From Firmicutes bacterium UBA5388 (lineage in GTDB: Bacteria > Bacillota > UBA4882 > UBA10575), in assembly GCA_002409975.1 (NCBI GenBank), contig DHOO01000035.1, forward strand, positions 34,492-42,006: DNA of 7,515 nt, written 5' to 3'. Made by a program: the position numbers and the translations under genes. The notes beneath the pieces were generated by a model. That model did not search any database. It saw nothing but the letters and a program-made list of their open reading frames with translations, and was not told the DNA's origin. How positions within the stretch are numbered: the stretch's first letter is position 1; each line of letters opens with the position of its first letter. Of this stretch, positions 5,706 to 7,515 are shown one piece after another.

Positions 5706-7392
5706 CCCGGTGCTTCTTAATCCGTCTGACCTGTGGTTTCACTTGCGTTGTCAGCGTATAATTTTTACCTACCATATGAAAACCGCGCACCATGTTAAAG
5801 ACTTCTTCCTCTGTAACCTCAATTTCAGAAGGTTCGAAAAGAGTGCCCATTTGCTCCGCATAAGTGATTGTTTTGGCGATTGCTTCCCTTCTTGCCGCTT
5901 CTAGATTAAAGAGCAAGGGGCGGGGAATATTGGCCACATAGTCTAACTCCGGAACAACCAGCTTCCCCAGAGCAGTATCAGCCCGCAGGGTAGTAGCGAC
6001 GGTCGGTCTGCTAGCCGCGGCGCCAATAGCATTAGCAGCTTCATGGTAAGGAAGAACCGTAAAAGGCAACCCCATCTGTTCCGCAATTTTGGGAATAAAA
6101 TAAGCCGCCGGACCACCCATCCCGATTAACCGATCCGGCTTCAGATTCTCACCGGCCATCACCTGTGAGACGGTATAAACCGGTCTACTGTTTAAAGAGA
6201 TATAGATTTCATTGATAGCTTCCGCTGCTTTGAGCGAAAAAGCAGTAACAATCTTCTTGGCCATGATGATGGGATCAATTTCATAGCAAGCTCCCATTTC
6301 TTTTAGCGCTTGAATCGCCCGCTCTTGGTCTCCAATGTTTGCTGCCCCCAAAGCAACTACAGCATCGGTGGGAGTAACTCGAGGTCCTCCTAACGCGACA
6401 GGCGGTCCTTCTCGCCACGGACCAATGGATACCTTATGACCATCATAGTTAACAGCACTATCACCACCAAGTCCCAATGAACGGGAGAACAAAGCTGGGA
6501 CTAAAGTAGCAAACCCGGCAATCTCCGCCCCATCTCGTTCCGTTAGCGGTTCTCCTCGATAAAAAAGGGAGATTTCCGTAGTTGTGCCGCCGATATCCAG
6601 CACCACCGCATCGCCGATCTCCTCAACCAGCGCCATGGTCGCCATCAGGCTCGCGGCTGGACCGGAAAGAATCGTCTCAATCGGTCTGGTAATAGAAACT
6701 TTCATGTCGATACCACCGCCATCCGCCTTAAGAAGATAGATCCTTCCAAGGTTGTAACGGTCTTTAACTTCTTGAACCATACTGACGAATTTTGCCTGAA
6801 TCTTTGCTATACTAGCATTTAAAACCGCAGTTGTGATCCGTCTAGGAAAATTTAAACGCCCTGACAAGCGATGTCCTAAAGTAACCGGCAATAGCTCCGG
6901 AAATTTCCTGGTAACTAATTCCTCCACCTCTAGCTCGTGCTGCAGATTACGCGGCGAAAATTTACCGATCACAGCCACCGCTTCAAAACCGGATTGCTTT
7001 ATCTCTGCTAATACTTCCTCAAGCTGATTGTGATCCAGCGGAGCTTGTTCTCTTCCCCGATGGTCAATATAACCTTTAACCGGGAATAGTTTAAAAGCAA
7101 GTCCTAACTCTTCCCAGCGTAAACCTGGCCCAGGGATGATCACGGCGGCGGTGGGAGCTCCTTTTCCCTCCACTACCGCATTAGTAGCTAAAGTAGTGCT
7201 TAAATGGAGCTCAATCGGTTTGTCCACTGAATCCGGCACAAATTTAAGAACAGAAGCGATTGCTTGCATCGTCCCAAGATGAAGGTGTTTATGATCAGTC
7301 GCCGCCTTAGCTGTGGCCAATACCACGTCATTTTTTAATAAAACAGCATTAGTATTAGTGCCTCCGACATCTATCCCGACTAAATATGACAT
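5680..7392 (-). CDS. Hydantoinase/5-oxoprolinase-family ATPase, HyuA-like subunit
   Basis: A 570-residue protein of the HyuA family (hydantoinase A / oxoprolinase; related to subunits of acetone-type carboxylases), which uses ATP to activate a cyclic amide or a ketone, usually with a HyuB partner. The actin-like ATPase motifs are present: phosphate-1 loop GIDVGGTNTNAVLL (6-19); the family block STTLATNAVVEGKGAP (65-80); the ATTAVLNAS-like segment TTAVLNASI (187-195); SGPAASLMA (243-251); the second phosphate loop VLDIGGTTTEISLF (264-277); GLGGDSAVN (307-315); and the adenosine-loop-like GMGGPAA (424-430). The N-terminal hydantoinase domain and the main domain are both complete. ATG 7392 is preceded by AGAGGT at 3-nt spacing. 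It is translationally coupled to the deacetylase-family gene. No HyuB-like gene is visible; one upstream would have to start beyond the right edge. The substrate is therefore undetermined. Confidence 0.92.
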   Translation of the reverse strand: MSYLVGIDVGGTNTNAVLLKNDVVLATAKAATDHKHLHLGTMQAIASVLKFVPDSVDKPIELHLSTTLATNAVVEGKGAPTAAVIIPGPGLRWEELGLAFKLFPVKGYIDHRGREQAPLDHNQLEEVLAEIKQSGFEAVAVIGKFSPRNLQHELEVEELVTRKFPELLPVTLGHRLSGRLNFPRRITTAVLNASIAKIQAKFVSMVQEVKDRYNLGRIYLLKADGGGIDMKVSITRPIETILSGPAASLMATMALVEEIGDAVVLDIGGTTTEISLFYRGEPLTERDGAEIAGFATLVPALFSRSLGLGGDSAVNYDGHKVSIGPWREGPPVALGGPRVTPTDAVVALGAANIGDQERAIQALKEMGACYEIDPIIMAKKIVTAFSLKAAEAINEIYISLNSRPVYTVSQVMAGENLKPDRLIGMGGPAAYFIPKIAEQMGLPFTVLPYHEAANAIGAAASRPTVATTLRADTALGKLVVPELDYVANIPRPLLFNLEAARREAIAKTITYAEQMGTLFEPSEIEVTEEEVFNMVRGFHMVGKNYTLTTQVKPQVRRIKKHRDEMGEDSE

Positions 7393-7515
7393 TTACCTCT
7401 CAACTTCCTTTATATTTTTATAACGTTCTTTACAACCCCCCGGATTTAACTGTGCTTTTATCTGGTATCCAACATTTATAAAACCGAATTTAGCTTGTCT
7501 TTTGCTAGAGGGTGT
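7393..7515. other. Non-coding region upstream of the hyuA-like gene
   Basis: These 123 nt hold no supportable gene. They contain the AGAGGT ribosome site of the hyuA-like gene (7395-7400). A weak minus-strand promoter candidate is TTGGAT (7472-7467), a 17-nt spacer, then TTAAAT (7449-7444), which would give a leader of about 45 nt. Both boxes are poor matches and no riboswitch-like fold is evident. The absence of a gene close upstream suggests the hyuA-like gene is the first of its operon, but the window ends here. Confidence 0.3.

Noticed and set aside
7409..7435. TTGTAA-N15-TATAAA as promoter of the hyuA-like gene
   Set aside because: The spacer is too short and the implied leader of about 10 nt would cut into the ribosome site.
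1..7515. CRISPR array, insertion sequence or long direct repeats
   Set aside because: No regularly spaced repeats, transposase genes or paired terminal inverted repeats were seen on either strand.

Overview
The window looks like a chromosomal segment from a motile, probably anaerobic, low-GC Gram-positive bacterium (Bacillota/Clostridia-like). The reasons are AT-rich intergenic DNA, strong AGGAGG-type ribosome sites, frequent TTG/GTG starts, a Bacillus/Clostridium-type long chemoreceptor behind a sigma-28-like promoter, and a HyuA-type ATPase beside a histone-deacetylase-family enzyme. The lineage is an inference from style and gene content; no marker gene in the window settles it.

Layout. 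Positions 1-25 hold the first 25 nt of a minus-strand tRNA (best fit Asn), with a good sigma-A promoter at 39-68. Reading away from it is an uncharacterised plus-strand gene (about 62-733) that encodes a probable membrane-anchored beta-sandwich protein and ends at a strong hairpin (746-771). The 371-nt gap 734-1104 contains that terminator, a short minus-strand reading frame (828-986) that may be a gene remnant, and a sigma-28-like promoter (1028-1054). That promoter drives a full-length transducer-type chemoreceptor (1105-3255). A bidirectional hairpin (3313-3344) separates it from the convergent minus-strand genes.

The rest, 3418-7392, is all minus strand. Reading in the direction of transcription: a hydantoinase/oxoprolinase-family ATPase (hyuA-like, 7392-5680); a histone-deacetylase-family amidohydrolase that overlaps it and carries a C-terminal zinc-ribbon-like tail (5705-4359); then, behind its own extended -10 promoter, the toxin-antitoxin pair mntA (minimal nucleotidyltransferase, 4286-3855) and hepT (HEPN RNase, 3858-3418).

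How the genes work together. The chemoreceptor is a stand-alone sensory gene, probably co-regulated with flagellar and chemotaxis genes elsewhere. HyuA-like and deacetylase-like proteins are translationally coupled and probably act on one substrate class, amide or cyclic-amide bonds; the substrate is not evident. MntA and HepT form a self-contained module in which MntA is expected to silence the HepT RNase by adenylylating the tyrosine of its RX4HXY motif. The least explained items are the Hyu-HDAC pair with its zinc-ribbon tail, the unusual residues in the chemoreceptor's signalling tip, and the anonymous beta-sandwich gene whose 5' end collides with the tRNA promoter.
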